NCBI GenBank assembly: GCA_002733495.1
Contig: NVVV01000014.1
Coordinates: 2,619 to 49,872 of the forward strand
Source of the DNA: Robiginitomaculum sp.
GTDB lineage: Bacteria; Pseudomonadota; Alphaproteobacteria; Caulobacterales; Maricaulaceae
Length of the DNA: 47,254 nt
Reading direction: 5' to 3'
Part shown: positions 1 through 8,181 of the stretch, in pieces
Numbering within the stretch: the stretch's first letter is position 1
How the letters are laid out: every line of letters begins with the position of its first letter
Made by a program: the position numbers and the translations under genes
Notes under the pieces: model-generated
What the model was told of the DNA's origin: nothing
Seen by the model: only the letters and a program-made list of their open reading frames with translations
Databases searched by the model: none

Positions 1-292
1 TTTGAAAAAGAGAAATCTTTTTCGTTTCAGCTTCTGAAGCTGCCTCTTCAGAATGATTCTGAAATTGTTTAGTGCTGTCGATGATTCTCATTAGCTTAAT
101 CATGACACCAGCTATTTGCGCCTTTTGCCTAGCCTTTTCAGTTTTCCTAGCAAGATAGTACGCAACCAAGCTTGCGACTACGGCACCAACAATTGCACCC
201 ATTAGCGTTGTGAGGAAACTCCACCAAGGTGTGCTTGGAAGAATGGCAAAAAGGTGAGCAATTCCTGATACTATTTTTTCCAGTTTATCCAT
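1..292 (-). CDS. Partial membrane-anchored protein of unknown function
   Basis: An open frame begins with ATG at 292 and runs off the left edge of the window, so only the first 97 residues are visible. A strong Shine-Dalgarno (GGAGGGG on the minus strand) lies a few bases before the ATG, which supports the start. Residues about 22-46 form one hydrophobic membrane segment (FLTTLMGAIVGAVVASLVAYY), followed by a basic patch (ARKTEKARQKA) and a polar, probably helical stretch. This looks like a single-pass anchor with a cytoplasmic domain beyond the window. I do not recognise the family. Base composition is more AT-rich than the next genes, so it could belong to an accessory segment. Confidence 0.7.
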   Translation of the reverse strand, partial: MDKLEKIVSGIAHLFAILPSTPWWSFLTTLMGAIVGAVVASLVAYYLARKTEKARQKAQIAGVMIKLMRIIDSTKQFQNHSEEAASEAETKKISLFQ

Positions 293-612
293 TCTCCCCT
301 CCAAGAATGAAACGTAACATAAAGTACAACAAAACATAGCGCTAGCAGTGCAAATCTAAGGCGTCATTGCGGCGAAGGCCGCAATCCATCGTGATGCATC
401 AAAATGGGCCCCGGCCTTCGCCGGGGTGACGTGGATTTTGTGCAGTTGCCCTTCTCCATCCTTCGAGGCTTGGCTTCGCCTACGCACCCCAGGATGAGGG
501 GTTTGTAAATTAAATAACAACCTCACCCTGAGGAGGCGCCACACACCCTCGAAGGGTGGAATCCCCTCACCCCAACCTTCTCCCCAAGGGAGAAGGAGAA
601 GAGGTGCCCCTC
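293..612. repeat. Intergenic gap with palindromic repeats
   Basis: I see no convincing gene here. The gap holds a CCCCGGC-CTTC-GCCGGGG hairpin at 409-426, a CATCCTTCGAGG...CCAGGATGAGG element at about 457-499, CCTCACCCTGAGGAGG with CCCTCGAAGGG at about 521-557, and a CCTCACCCC...CTCCCCAAGGGAG element at about 565-595. These resemble the dispersed intergenic palindromes seen at 10559-10690, 18264-18282, 31318-31412 and 35926-36150. Small open frames across it are consequences of the GC-rich palindromes. Confidence 0.6.
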
Positions 613-1854
613 TCACTTAAAATGCGCGTCCAGAAATTCCAAAAAGGCCGGCCAGTCTTCCTTGACCACGCCGTGGGTGCCGGGGCGCAGCCAAAAGGCA
701 ATATCGGCGGTGGGGTCAAAGTCTTTCAAGGTTTTCTGGCGCAGGCCTTCCCGGCCATAAAGCCCATAGGCAATGGAAGCCGCCTGGGCGGCACGAAACG
801 CCCCATTGGGGTCTGACCAGACATCGCGCCGGGCATTACCTAAAAACATCGGGCGCGGCGCAATCAACGCCAGCAATTGGTGCTGGTCCACCGGCAAGGC
901 TGCCTTGTTTTTGGCATAAGTGGAAAATTTGGGCAGGAACCAGTGCGGGTAGTTCTTGCTGATGGACTCTAGCCCTTCGCCGGTTTTATCGCGTGATAAA
1001 GACGCCCCGCCCGTGCCTGACTGGTGTGCCACTACGGCGTCAATGGTCGGGTCAAACGTGGCAGCGACCAGCGCCGCCTTGGCAAAGCGCGAATGCCCAT
1101 AGGCAATGGTTTTGGAGAATCCTTCGCGGGATTTCAGGTAATCAGAAAGCAGCGAATATTGCGCCGCCCAGGCCATAATGACGTGGGTGCGTGTGGCGGC
1201 GAGCTGGTCGGCAAAAAACTGGTCCAGTGCCTTTACGCCGCCCTCGGCGGTATCGGGAATAAATTCGGAAGGGAAAACCGAGGCCAGCGCATAGCCGTGA
1301 TCCATAATCATGGCGGTGGGCGGCGTAGCGATATAGCGACCAAAAAAGTAGCCAAATACGTGGCTCATCAGGCCCTTACCATCACATGACATAAAATCAC
1401 CGTCAGGTTTTGGTATCTGCGGTATTGGAAAGACCGCCGTATTAGGGCAGAAATTCTCCATCATGATCACTGGCACATCCGGTAGTGCGCCAACGGGCCG
1501 GGCAATCACCAGACCAAATTCACGCACCGCGCCGGTGGCTGGATTGGTAATGGCCAGGGTTTGCAAGGAGATGGTGGCACTATCATTGAAAAACGTCCCC
1601 TCCAACGCTGTGCTGTCTATGCGTTCTAAAGTCAGGGTTTTGGGAAACCGTCCATAGATGGTGTCTTGCAAAGCGGTGCGAATGTACGGCACTATTTCGT
1701 CCTGCCAACGTTCGCGGGACACCATGGGCAATATGGGCGAAGCCACCATGCCCTGGGGCGTTGTCGGCGCGGTGCGCAACAAAGTGCGCGTGGTGCTGCA
1801 CGAGGCCAACAGCACGAAGATCAGTAGAGGAAGGGCAAGCCAAAGTCGTTTCAT
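613..1854 (-). CDS. CE15-like (glucuronoyl-esterase-type) alpha/beta-hydrolase lipoprotein
   Basis: A 413-residue predicted secreted lipoprotein. Residues 1-20 form a signal peptide ending in the lipobox LASC. The core looks like an alpha/beta hydrolase: the nucleophile motif GHSRFAKAAL resembles the GxSRxGK signature of carbohydrate esterase family 15, then APRPMFLGNARRDVWSDP, and a late GTHG supplies the likely catalytic histidine. Family members cleave esters between glucuronic acid and lignin alcohols or act on related uronate esters; the substrate here is unknown. It lies 75 bases after the RidA gene on the same strand and is probably a separate unit, because the catabolic genes before it overlap or nearly touch. 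No clear Shine-Dalgarno precedes the ATG. Other alpha/beta hydrolase families remain possible. Confidence 0.7.
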   Translation of the reverse strand: MKRLWLALPLLIFVLLASCSTTRTLLRTAPTTPQGMVASPILPMVSRERWQDEIVPYIRTALQDTIYGRFPKTLTLERIDSTALEGTFFNDSATISLQTLAITNPATGAVREFGLVIARPVGALPDVPVIMMENFCPNTAVFPIPQIPKPDGDFMSCDGKGLMSHVFGYFFGRYIATPPTAMIMDHGYALASVFPSEFIPDTAEGGVKALDQFFADQLAATRTHVIMAWAAQYSLLSDYLKSREGFSKTIAYGHSRFAKAALVAATFDPTIDAVVAHQSGTGGASLSRDKTGEGLESISKNYPHWFLPKFSTYAKNKAALPVDQHQLLALIAPRPMFLGNARRDVWSDPNGAFRAAQAASIAYGLYGREGLRQKTLKDFDPTADIAFWLRPGTHGVVKEDWPAFLEFLDAHFK

Positions 1855-1929
1855 AATAAAAGACTAGCAGAACGCGAAAGCTCGGCAAGGGGGACTGGTC
1901 GACCATGCCTTCTGCCCGAAGAGCACGGC

Positions 1930-2325
1930 TTAATGGGGCACGATGGCCGTGGTTTCAATCTCGATTTTAGCGCGCTTTTCCATAAGGGAAACCACCTGCA
2001 CACAAGCCATGCAGGGAAACTTTGTGCCTACAATCTCTTTCCAGACCGTGCCGACGTCCTTTAGGCGGGCCAGATAGTCATCGCGATCAGTAATATACCA
2101 GGTCATGCGCACAATGTGCTCTGGCCCGGCCCCGGCCTCGGCCAGAATGGTGATGGTATTTTTCAGGGTCTGGCGGATCTGATCGACCAGATCGTCGCTT
2201 TCAAACTCTTCATTGGCATTCCAGCCAATCAGGCCGGCGGTGAAGACCATGCGGCCCTCGGCCATAATGCCATTGGCATAGCCTTTTGGCCGTTTCCATC
2301 CTTCAGGTTGCAGTACAGTTTTCAC
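1930..2325 (-). CDS. RidA (YjgF/YER057c/UK114) family protein
   Basis: A 131-residue protein, full length for the RidA family, which typically deaminates reactive enamine/imine intermediates. The fold is recognisable from VFTAGLIGWN near residue 28, the middle TLKNTITILAEAGAGPEHIVRMTWYITD, and the C-terminal VQVVSLMEKRAKIEIETTAI. The start is GTG at 2325, overlapping the thioesterase stop (GTGA), so the two are translationally coupled. It is the last gene of a six-gene minus-strand operon with acyl-CoA enzymes. RidA-like proteins accompany aminobenzoyl-CoA-type pathways, where ring hydrolysis gives amino-enoyl-CoA intermediates; a role in hydrolysing such an imine here is inference. Confidence 0.88.
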   Translation of the reverse strand: MKTVLQPEGWKRPKGYANGIMAEGRMVFTAGLIGWNANEEFESDDLVDQIRQTLKNTITILAEAGAGPEHIVRMTWYITDRDDYLARLKDVGTVWKEIVGTKFPCMACVQVVSLMEKRAKIEIETTAIVPH

Positions 2326-2747
2326 GAGGCAGTCTCTTCAATCTGATAGGGCAGCATACGTTGGCGCACGGCATCAGGCCACGGTGCCGAGCCGGTAAAA
2401 TCAGTTTTACTGCACACCAGCACCGCGCGTGACGTGATGCAGGTTTCTTCATCGCGCACAGCCTTGACCCGCAAGATCAGCGAAGACCGCCCAAGCTGGA
2501 TAATGCCCAACTGCACATCCAGTTTTTCGCCCAGACGGCAGGGCTTTAGGAACTGGGTGTTTACATCAACCAGTGGCGTGGTCAGGTTAAATTTTTCACG
2601 AAACTCTGCAAAGCTGTGATCCAGCGCATCATCGAACCAGTCTTCAACCACCGAGTTCTGAATTTCAAAAAATCGTGGATAAAAAATGATCCCCGCCGAA
2701 TCTGTATGGCCAAACCGGACTTTGCCGGGAACCGTAAAAAAGCTCAT
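2322..2747 (-). CDS. 4-hydroxybenzoyl-CoA thioesterase-like hotdog protein
   Basis: A 141-residue hotdog-fold acyl-CoA thioesterase. The start chosen is ATG at 2747 (MSFFTVPGK), 4 bases after the acyl-CoA dehydrogenase stop and preceded by AAGGAA; a longer frame to 2813 would run into that gene. The N-terminal motif VRFGHTDSAGIIFYPRFFE matches the active-site region of the 4-hydroxybenzoyl-CoA thioesterase family, with the conserved aspartate in HTDSAG. The family hydrolyses aromatic or short acyl-CoA thioesters in the cytoplasm. Its place in the operon suggests removal of dead-end CoA esters or release of a final product; the actual substrate is not visible. Confidence 0.85.
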   Translation of the reverse strand: MSFFTVPGKVRFGHTDSAGIIFYPRFFEIQNSVVEDWFDDALDHSFAEFREKFNLTTPLVDVNTQFLKPCRLGEKLDVQLGIIQLGRSSLILRVKAVRDEETCITSRAVLVCSKTDFTGSAPWPDAVRQRMLPYQIEETAS

Positions 2748-2751
2748 ACTT

Positions 2752-3912
2752 TTAATTTCCTTGCAAAAGCTGGCGCGCAATAACAATTTTTTGCACTTCG
2801 GATGCGCCTTCATAAATGCGCAGCGCCCGCACTTCGCGATACAATTCCTCGACTTTTTGCCCTTTGGTGACGCCCAGACCGCCCAGTAATTGCACAGCCT
2901 TGTCTATCACACTTTGGGCCTGATCGGTGGCAAAAAGCTTGGCCATGGCCGCTTCGCGGGTCACCCGCGCCCCTTTAACATCCTTGGTCCAGGCCGAGCG
3001 ATAAATCAAAAGCGCCGAGGCGTCTACATCCAGTGCCATTTCAGCCAGCAGGCTCTGGGCAATGGGCAGGTCAGAAAGTGTTGCGCCAAACATAGCGCGC
3101 CCGCGCGCATAATCCAACGCCTCCTCCAGCGCGCGGCGGGAAAAGCCAAGCGCCGCCGCACCAACGGTAGTGCGAAACACATCCAGTGTCGAAAGCGCCA
3201 CCTTAAAGCCGCGCCCCTCTTCGTCCAAAAGATTATCTGCTGGGATAGCACAATCGGTAAACCTCAAACGCGCCAGCGGGTGCGGTGCGATCACCTCAAT
3301 GCGCTCGGCAATCTCAAGGCCGGGCGTATCCGCATCAACAATAATGGCACTGACCCCGGCATCGGTTTTGGCAAACAGGGTATAAAAATCGGCAATACCG
3401 CCATTGGAAATAAAGGTCTTTTGCCCGTTGGCCAGATAATGATCACCCTTACGCGTCAATTGCGTGCTCATGGCGGCGGCATCGGACCCGGCATCGGGTT
3501 CGGTTAGCGCAAAGGCGGCGATTTTCTGACCTGCCGCCACGGCAGGCAGATACGCCGCCTTTTGCGCGGCATTGCCAAACATGCTGATCGCGCCAGAGCC
3601 AAGCCCTTGCATGGCAAAGGCGAAATCAGCAAGGCCGCTATGACGCGCCAGAGTTTCGCGGATCAGGCAAAGCGAACGCACATCAAGGCTCTCGAGCACG
3701 CCGCCAAATTCTGCCGGCACGCAATAACGCAGCCAGCCGCCAGTCCCCAGCGCAGCAACCAGCGCGCGGCAGGTCGCATCCACATTATCATGGATACCTT
3801 TTGCATCGATAATGGCAGGCAATTCACGGCTTGCCCAGACGTCCAGCTTTTGCGCCAGTTCACGGTGGTGATCTTCAAAAAATGGCCAGTCGAGAAAGCT
3901 GTGATCAGACAT
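2752..3912 (-). CDS. Acyl-CoA dehydrogenase
   Basis: A 386-residue flavin-dependent acyl-CoA dehydrogenase of normal length. The first family signature is seen as [10 protein letters not shown] at about residues 135-144, and the C-terminal signature [11 protein letters not shown] followed by [12 protein letters not shown] carries the expected catalytic glutamate region. The preferred start is ATG at 3912, overlapping the hydratase stop by one base (TGATG) after GAGGG; a TTG at 3915 is an alternative. It would form an alpha,beta double bond in a CoA thioester and pass electrons to electron-transfer flavoprotein. Placed between hydratase and thioesterase genes, it probably serves the beta-oxidation-like end of an aromatic or alicyclic pathway. 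Confidence 0.92.
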   Translation of the reverse strand: MSDHSFLDWPFFEDHHRELAQKLDVWASRELPAIIDAKGIHDNVDATCRALVAALGTGGWLRYCVPAEFGGVLESLDVRSLCLIRETLARHSGLADFAFAMQGLGSGAISMFGNAAQKAAYLPAVAAGQKIAAFALTEPDAGSDAAAMSTQLTRKGDHYLANGQKTFISNGGIADFYTLFAKTDAGVSAIIVDADTPGLEIAERIEVIAPHPLARLRFTDCAIPADNLLDEEGRGFKVALSTLDVFRTTVGAAALGFSRRALEEALDYARGRAMFGATLSDLPIAQSLLAEMALDVDASALLIYRSAWTKDVKGARVTREAAMAKLFATDQAQSVIDKAVQLLGGLGVTKGQKVEELYREVRALRIYEGASEVQKIVIARQLLQGN

Positions 3913-4721
3913 CAATTGCCCTCGAACACAGGTTTTTCCTTAGCCACAAAGGCATGATAGGCGCGTTCAAAATCGCGGGTTTGCATACAGATGGCCTGCG
4001 CCTGTGCCTCGGCCTCAATGGCAGTATCGAGGCTCATATCCCATTCCATATTGAGCTGGTTTTTGGTGATCCCATTGGCAAAACTTGGCCCCGATGCCAA
4101 ACGGTGGGCCAATTTCATCGCTGCACCATCCAGATCATCGGCGGCATGGATAGCATTAAAAAAGCCCCAGCTTTGGCCTTCCTCGGCGCCAAAACTGCGC
4201 CCGGTCATCAATAATTCTGTGGCGCGCCCCTGACCAATAATGCGTGGCAGCATGGCGCACGCCCCCATATCGCATCCGGCAAGGCCAACCCGGTTAAATA
4301 AAAATGCGGTTTTAGCTTCTGGTGCGGCCAGGCGCAGATCGGACGCCATAGAGATAATCGCCCCGGCACCAACACAAATGCCATCAATGGCGGCAATAAT
4401 GGGTTGCGGACAGCCGCGCATGGCCTTGACCAGATCCCCGGTCATGCGGGTGAAATCCAGTAATTCCGTCATGTCCATCTTGGTCAGCGGCGCGATGATT
4501 TCATGCACATCACCGCCGGAACAAAAATTGCCACCCTGGCTGCCAAAAACAATGGCTTTGACCTTTTTGTCGTAAACCAGCGCCCGAAACATGTCGCGCA
4601 ATTCGGCGTAAGATTCGAATGTCAGCGGGTTTTTACGTTCCGGCCGGTTCAGTGTGATGCGGGCCACGCCCTCTTTAAAGGTCCAGCAAAAATGTTCAGG
4701 GGTGAATGTTTCCGGGTTCAT
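3912..4721 (-). CDS. Enoyl-CoA hydratase/isomerase family protein
   Basis: A 269-residue crotonase-fold protein. Oxyanion-hole segments are NFCSGGDV near residue 65 and [10 protein letters not shown] near residue 113. The region that in classical hydratases holds the second catalytic glutamate reads [15 protein letters not shown], so an aspartate stands there; this points to the subfamily found in aminobenzoyl-CoA/salicylyl-CoA-type clusters rather than housekeeping FadB. It starts at ATG 4721, overlapping the MarR stop by 4 bases (ATGA). It should hydrate or isomerise an enoyl-CoA intermediate in the cytoplasm. The exact reaction cannot be read from the sequence. Confidence 0.88.
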   Translation of the reverse strand: MNPETFTPEHFCWTFKEGVARITLNRPERKNPLTFESYAELRDMFRALVYDKKVKAIVFGSQGGNFCSGGDVHEIIAPLTKMDMTELLDFTRMTGDLVKAMRGCPQPIIAAIDGICVGAGAIISMASDLRLAAPEAKTAFLFNRVGLAGCDMGACAMLPRIIGQGRATELLMTGRSFGAEEGQSWGFFNAIHAADDLDGAAMKLAHRLASGPSFANGITKNQLNMEWDMSLDTAIEAEAQAQAICMQTRDFERAYHAFVAKEKPVFEGN

Positions 4722-5179
4722 GCGTTTTTTCGCTTTGTGTGTATCTGTGTGTCAGGTTCCAGCTTGTCCAATAGCGCCCGCAGATCGGAAAGGTCCTGCG
4801 CGCCAAGTCTGGCAAAGGCATCATGGATCCATTCCTTATGCTCGCCCGCCATATCGGCAAAGAGCGCCCTGCCCTCTTCGGTGAGCGAGAAAATCACGCC
4901 CCGCGCATCGTCCGGGCTGGGGCGGCGCTCGACTAATCCATCGCGAATCAATGGCGCCGTCACTTGCGTGGTATTGCCCTCGGTCACCATCAATTGCCGC
5001 GATAATTCACCGGCGCGCAGGCCGTCGGGGTCACGCCGATCCAGTGCCGACATTACATCAAAGCGGGAAATAGAAATGCCAAAGCGGGCGCGTAATTGCG
5101 CGTCCACGGATTTTTTTATGGCGTTGGAGGAATTTAATAATGTCAGCCAAGCCCTTAAGGTATCGCGTCCATCAGTCAT
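4718..5179 (-). CDS. MarR-family transcriptional regulator
   Basis: A 153-residue winged-helix regulator. Residues about 30-100 carry the MarR DNA-binding domain: [16 protein letters not shown], the helix-turn-helix [39 protein letters not shown], and the wing end [20 protein letters not shown] chose ATG at 5179, which overlaps the SDR stop (ATGA), rather than the upstream GTG at 5188. Such regulators often sit inside acyl-CoA catabolic operons and release DNA when an aromatic-CoA ester binds. It probably controls both this operon and the divergent oxidoreductase genes through the 5914-6030 gap. Confidence 0.9.
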   Translation of the reverse strand: MTDGRDTLRAWLTLLNSSNAIKKSVDAQLRARFGISISRFDVMSALDRRDPDGLRAGELSRQLMVTEGNTTQVTAPLIRDGLVERRPSPDDARGVIFSLTEEGRALFADMAGEHKEWIHDAFARLGAQDLSDLRALLDKLEPDTQIHTKRKNA

Positions 5180-5913
5180 GAAATACACTCCCCGCCATCA
5201 ATAACAATGCTTTGCCCATTCGTTGCCGCTGCCAATGGTCCAGCCAGATAAAACACCGCCTCGGCGACCTCTTCTGGCCGCACCGGGCGGCCCATGGGAT
5301 TATCCTTGATCAGCATGTCGAGCGCCGCCTCTTTTGTACATCCAGTCTTTTGCATTATCACGTCCAAAGACCCGTCCAGCAATGGCGTTTGTGTAAAACC
5401 CGGACAGATAGCATTCGCCGTCACCCCGGTTTTGGCCAGCTCTATCCCCAATGTTTTTACCAGCCCCAGCACCCCGTGTTTGGCCGCACTATAAGCCGCC
5501 GTATAGGCATAACCCTTTAGCCCGGCGGTCGAGCCAATCACGATATAACGCCCCCAGCCATTTTTCACCATCGCCGGGATTGCCGCCTTTGCGCATAAAA
5601 ACGCACCCGTAAGATTAACCGCCAGCATGGCCTGCCACATATCCATATCTGTTTTTAATGCGGGCGCGGTTGCCGCCGCCCCCGCATTATTAACCAGAAT
5701 GTCAATGGGGCCAGCCGTCTCAAAGGCTGCGCGCACCGAGGCTTCATCCGTGACATCCAAAGTCAGGTAATCAAAGCCTGTCGCTTTCAGGCTCGCTTCT
5801 TTGCGCCCCGTAACCATGACCTTTGCGCCCGCCAAGGCCAGACGCTTGGCGCAGCTAAGGCCGATCCCCGAGCCACCGCCCGTAACCAGAACAGTTTTTC
5901 CTTCAAGCGTCAT
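5176..5913 (-). CDS. SDR-family NAD(P)-dependent oxidoreductase (probable 3-hydroxyacyl-CoA dehydrogenase)
   Basis: A 245-residue classical short-chain dehydrogenase. The Rossmann motif VLVTGGGSGIGLS is at residues 9-21, NNAG near residue 77, the catalytic serine region VIGSTAG near residue 128, YTAAYSAAKHG with the YxxxK pair near residue 145, and NAICPGFTQTP near residue 175. It is the first gene of the minus-strand operon and overlaps the regulator by 4 bases. Together with the hydratase and dehydrogenase it would complete a beta-oxidation-like sequence by oxidising a 3-hydroxyacyl-CoA. Substrate is inferred from context only. Confidence 0.9.
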   Translation of the reverse strand: MTLEGKTVLVTGGGSGIGLSCAKRLALAGAKVMVTGRKEASLKATGFDYLTLDVTDEASVRAAFETAGPIDILVNNAGAAATAPALKTDMDMWQAMLAVNLTGAFLCAKAAIPAMVKNGWGRYIVIGSTAGLKGYAYTAAYSAAKHGVLGLVKTLGIELAKTGVTANAICPGFTQTPLLDGSLDVIMQKTGCTKEAALDMLIKDNPMGRPVRPEEVAEAVFYLAGPLAAATNGQSIVIDGGECIS

Positions 5914-6030
5914 CGCTTATACATTTCCCAAGCCCACCCATCAAAACACTATAGCACTAAAATAATATTCCGATAGGACCTAGCCATAGCATGTCTGGCG
6001 CGGCAAGATAGGCGTTCAAGGAGCGAGTAC
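5914..6030. promoter_or_regulatory. Divergent control region between catabolic operons
   Basis: A 117-base gap separates the SDR start on the minus strand from the iorA-type GTG on the plus strand. It has a locally AT-rich centre (CTATAG, then AAAATAATATTCC, about 5951-5971) in an otherwise GC-rich area, fitting divergent promoters and a MarR operator. On the minus strand GCTATAGTG could supply a -10 element. AAGGAG at about 6018-6023 is the Shine-Dalgarno of the GTG start at 6031. No operator can be assigned with certainty. Confidence 0.5.
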
Positions 6031-8181
6031 GTGGCCGAACGATCTTTTGCAAAAGAAGTCCAGAAATTAAAACTGGGCGAGGGTGAGACTTTTCACGGCG
6101 AAGGCATATTGGCCGTCACCAAGGCGTTGTTACAAGCCGGGGTCTCCTATGTTGGCGGTTATCAGGGCGCACCTATTTCGCATCTGATGGATGTGCTCTC
6201 CGATGCCGAACCCATTTTGAACGACCTTGGCGTACATTTTGAAACCAGTGCATCGGAGGCTGCTGCCGCCGCCATGCTGGCCGCCTCGGTCAATTACCCC
6301 TTGCGCGGGGCCGTTACCTGGAAATCCACAGTGGGTACCAATGTTGCCTCTGACGCGCTGGCCAGTGTGGCTTCCAGCGGCGTGATGGGCGGGGCGCTGA
6401 TTATTGTTGGCGAGGATTACGGCGAAGGCTCCTCCATCATGCAGGAGCGCTCGCATCCCTTTGCCATGAAATCACAAATCTGGCTGCTGGACCCGCGCCC
6501 CAATCTCCCCTCAATCACGAAAATGGTGGAAAAAGGCTTTGAGTTATCCGAAGCCTCCAACACCCCGGTCATGCTGGAATTGCGCATTCGCGCCTGCCAT
6601 GTCTCGGGCAGTTTTACCGCCAAAGATAATCTCAGCCCCGCCTTTACCCTGGCCGAAGCCATGGAAAACCCGGTGCGTGATTATGGCCGCGTGGTGCTGC
6701 CGCCCTCTAATTTTGTGCACGAGGTCGAAAAGATAGAAAAGCGCTGGCCCGCTGCCGTATCTTACATCAAAAAGCATAGATTGAACGAATTTTTGGGCGG
6801 CACCACCGGCGATGTCGGCATCATCGTCCAGGGCGGACTTTACAACACCCTGATGCGCGCTTTACAATTGGCGGGCCTTGCCGACAGTTTTGGCCAGACC
6901 GATATTCCTATTTATTGTCTGAATGTTACCTATCCTCTGATTGAGGACGAGGTGCGCGGCTTTTGCGCCGACAAACGTGCCGTTTTGATGGTTGAAGAAG
7001 GCCAGCCCGAATACATTGAACAGGCGCTGAATACCATTTTGCGTCAGGCCGATTTGCAAACCCGTGTGGTTGGCAAAGAGATCTTGCCCCGCGCCGGAGA
7101 ATATACCGGACAGGTTTTGCTGGCTGGCTTGCAGAATTTTTTTAAAACCTATGCCAAAGGCAAGCACAAAGCCGCATTGCCTGACACCCCGCTAGATCCC
7201 AAAGCGCAAAAACAACTGGCGCAAAACGTGCCACAGCGCCCAGTTGGATTTTGCACCGGCTGCCCGGAACGCCCGGTGTTTACCGCCATGAAGCTGATCC
7301 AGCGCGAACTGGGCAATTTTCACGTTTCCTGTGATATTGGCTGCCATCTTTTTTCCATCCTGCCGCCCTTTAATATTGGTAATACCACCATGGGCTATGG
7401 GCTGGGCTGGTCCGGGGCGTCGGCGTTTAATACCCCGGCTGGCAAACGCACCATCAGCATTATGGGGGATGGCGGTTTTTGGCATAATGGCCTGACCAGC
7501 GGCGTTGGCGGTGCGGTATTTAACCAAAATGACAATGTGCTGGTGATTATCGACAATGGCTATTCAGCGGCCACAGGAGGGCAGGATTTGCTGTCCTCGC
7601 GCGCACAAAATGCCAACCGCATTACCGGCCAACCGATAGAGCGGGCTGTGCGTGGCCTTGGGGTCAAGTGGGTACGCCCGGTCAACACCTATGATCTTGG
7701 CAAAATGGTGCGCACTTTGCGTGAAGCCCTGACCACCGACGTGAAAGGCCCCAAAATTATTCTGGCGCAGTCCGAATGCATGCTGAACAAGCAACGCCGG
7801 GAAAAACCGATAGAGCGCAAAGCCATCAAGGATGGCCGACGGACCGTAAAAACCCGCTTCGGCGTCGATGCCGACACCTGCACTGGCGATCATGCCTGCA
7901 TCCGGCTTTCCGGCTGTCCCTCTTTGACCATTGCCGACAATCCCGATCCCTTGCGCGAAGACCCGGTGACCCGCGTCAATAATGATTGCGTCGGCTGTGG
8001 TGTTTGCGGCGAGATTGCCCATGCCGCCATTTTGTGCCCCTCCTTTTATCGGGCCAGCATCATTCATAACCCCACAGGGTGGGATCGCGCCCGCGCCCGC
8101 TTTCGCCAGGCCATAATTGGCTTTTTCCAACGCCGTGCCGACAAAAAGCGCAAACAGCTCTCATTTGGCGGTGCGCCATGA
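6031..8181 (+). CDS. iorA: Indolepyruvate-type 2-oxoacid:ferredoxin oxidoreductase, alpha subunit
   Basis: A 716-residue thiamine-diphosphate enzyme subunit; the family oxidatively decarboxylates aryl pyruvates such as indolepyruvate to the acyl-CoA. The N-terminal half is the pyrimidine-binding domain (GYQGAPISHLMDVLSDAE). The ThDP-binding motif starts at GDGGFWHNG (G479-D480-G481) and continues to IDNGYSAATGGQ. The C-terminus, about 612-670, is a ferredoxin-like domain: C617-TGD-HAC623 to C629P, then C653-VGC-GVC659 to C669P. The first cluster motif is altered, with aspartate D620 where the second cysteine is expected. The start is GTG with AAGGAG seven bases upstream. It overlaps the beta subunit by 4 bases. 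The natural substrate could be another aromatic 2-oxoacid. Confidence 0.88.
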   Translation: MAERSFAKEVQKLKLGEGETFHGEGILAVTKALLQAGVSYVGGYQGAPISHLMDVLSDAEPILNDLGVHFETSASEAAAAAMLAASVNYPLRGAVTWKSTVGTNVASDALASVASSGVMGGALIIVGEDYGEGSSIMQERSHPFAMKSQIWLLDPRPNLPSITKMVEKGFELSEASNTPVMLELRIRACHVSGSFTAKDNLSPAFTLAEAMENPVRDYGRVVLPPSNFVHEVEKIEKRWPAAVSYIKKHRLNEFLGGTTGDVGIIVQGGLYNTLMRALQLAGLADSFGQTDIPIYCLNVTYPLIEDEVRGFCADKRAVLMVEEGQPEYIEQALNTILRQADLQTRVVGKEILPRAGEYTGQVLLAGLQNFFKTYAKGKHKAALPDTPLDPKAQKQLAQNVPQRPVGFCTGCPERPVFTAMKLIQRELGNFHVSCDIGCHLFSILPPFNIGNTTMGYGLGWSGASAFNTPAGKRTISIMGDGGFWHNGLTSGVGGAVFNQNDNVLVIIDNGYSAATGGQDLLSSRAQNANRITGQPIERAVRGLGVKWVRPVNTYDLGKMVRTLREALTTDVKGPKIILAQSECMLNKQRREKPIERKAIKDGRRTVKTRFGVDADTCTGDHACIRLSGCPSLTIADNPDPLREDPVTRVNNDCVGCGVCGEIAHAAILCPSFYRASIIHNPTGWDRARARFRQAIIGFFQRRADKKRKQLSFGGAP

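Noticed and set aside
356..816. Overlapping small ORFs in both strands of the left intergenic gap
   Set aside because: They are composed of palindromic repeat elements and the antisense end of the esterase gene.
2890..3507. Plus-strand ORF of 205 codons inside the acyl-CoA dehydrogenase gene
   Set aside because: It is antisense to a well-conserved gene and has no recognisable motif; high GC makes such shadows common.
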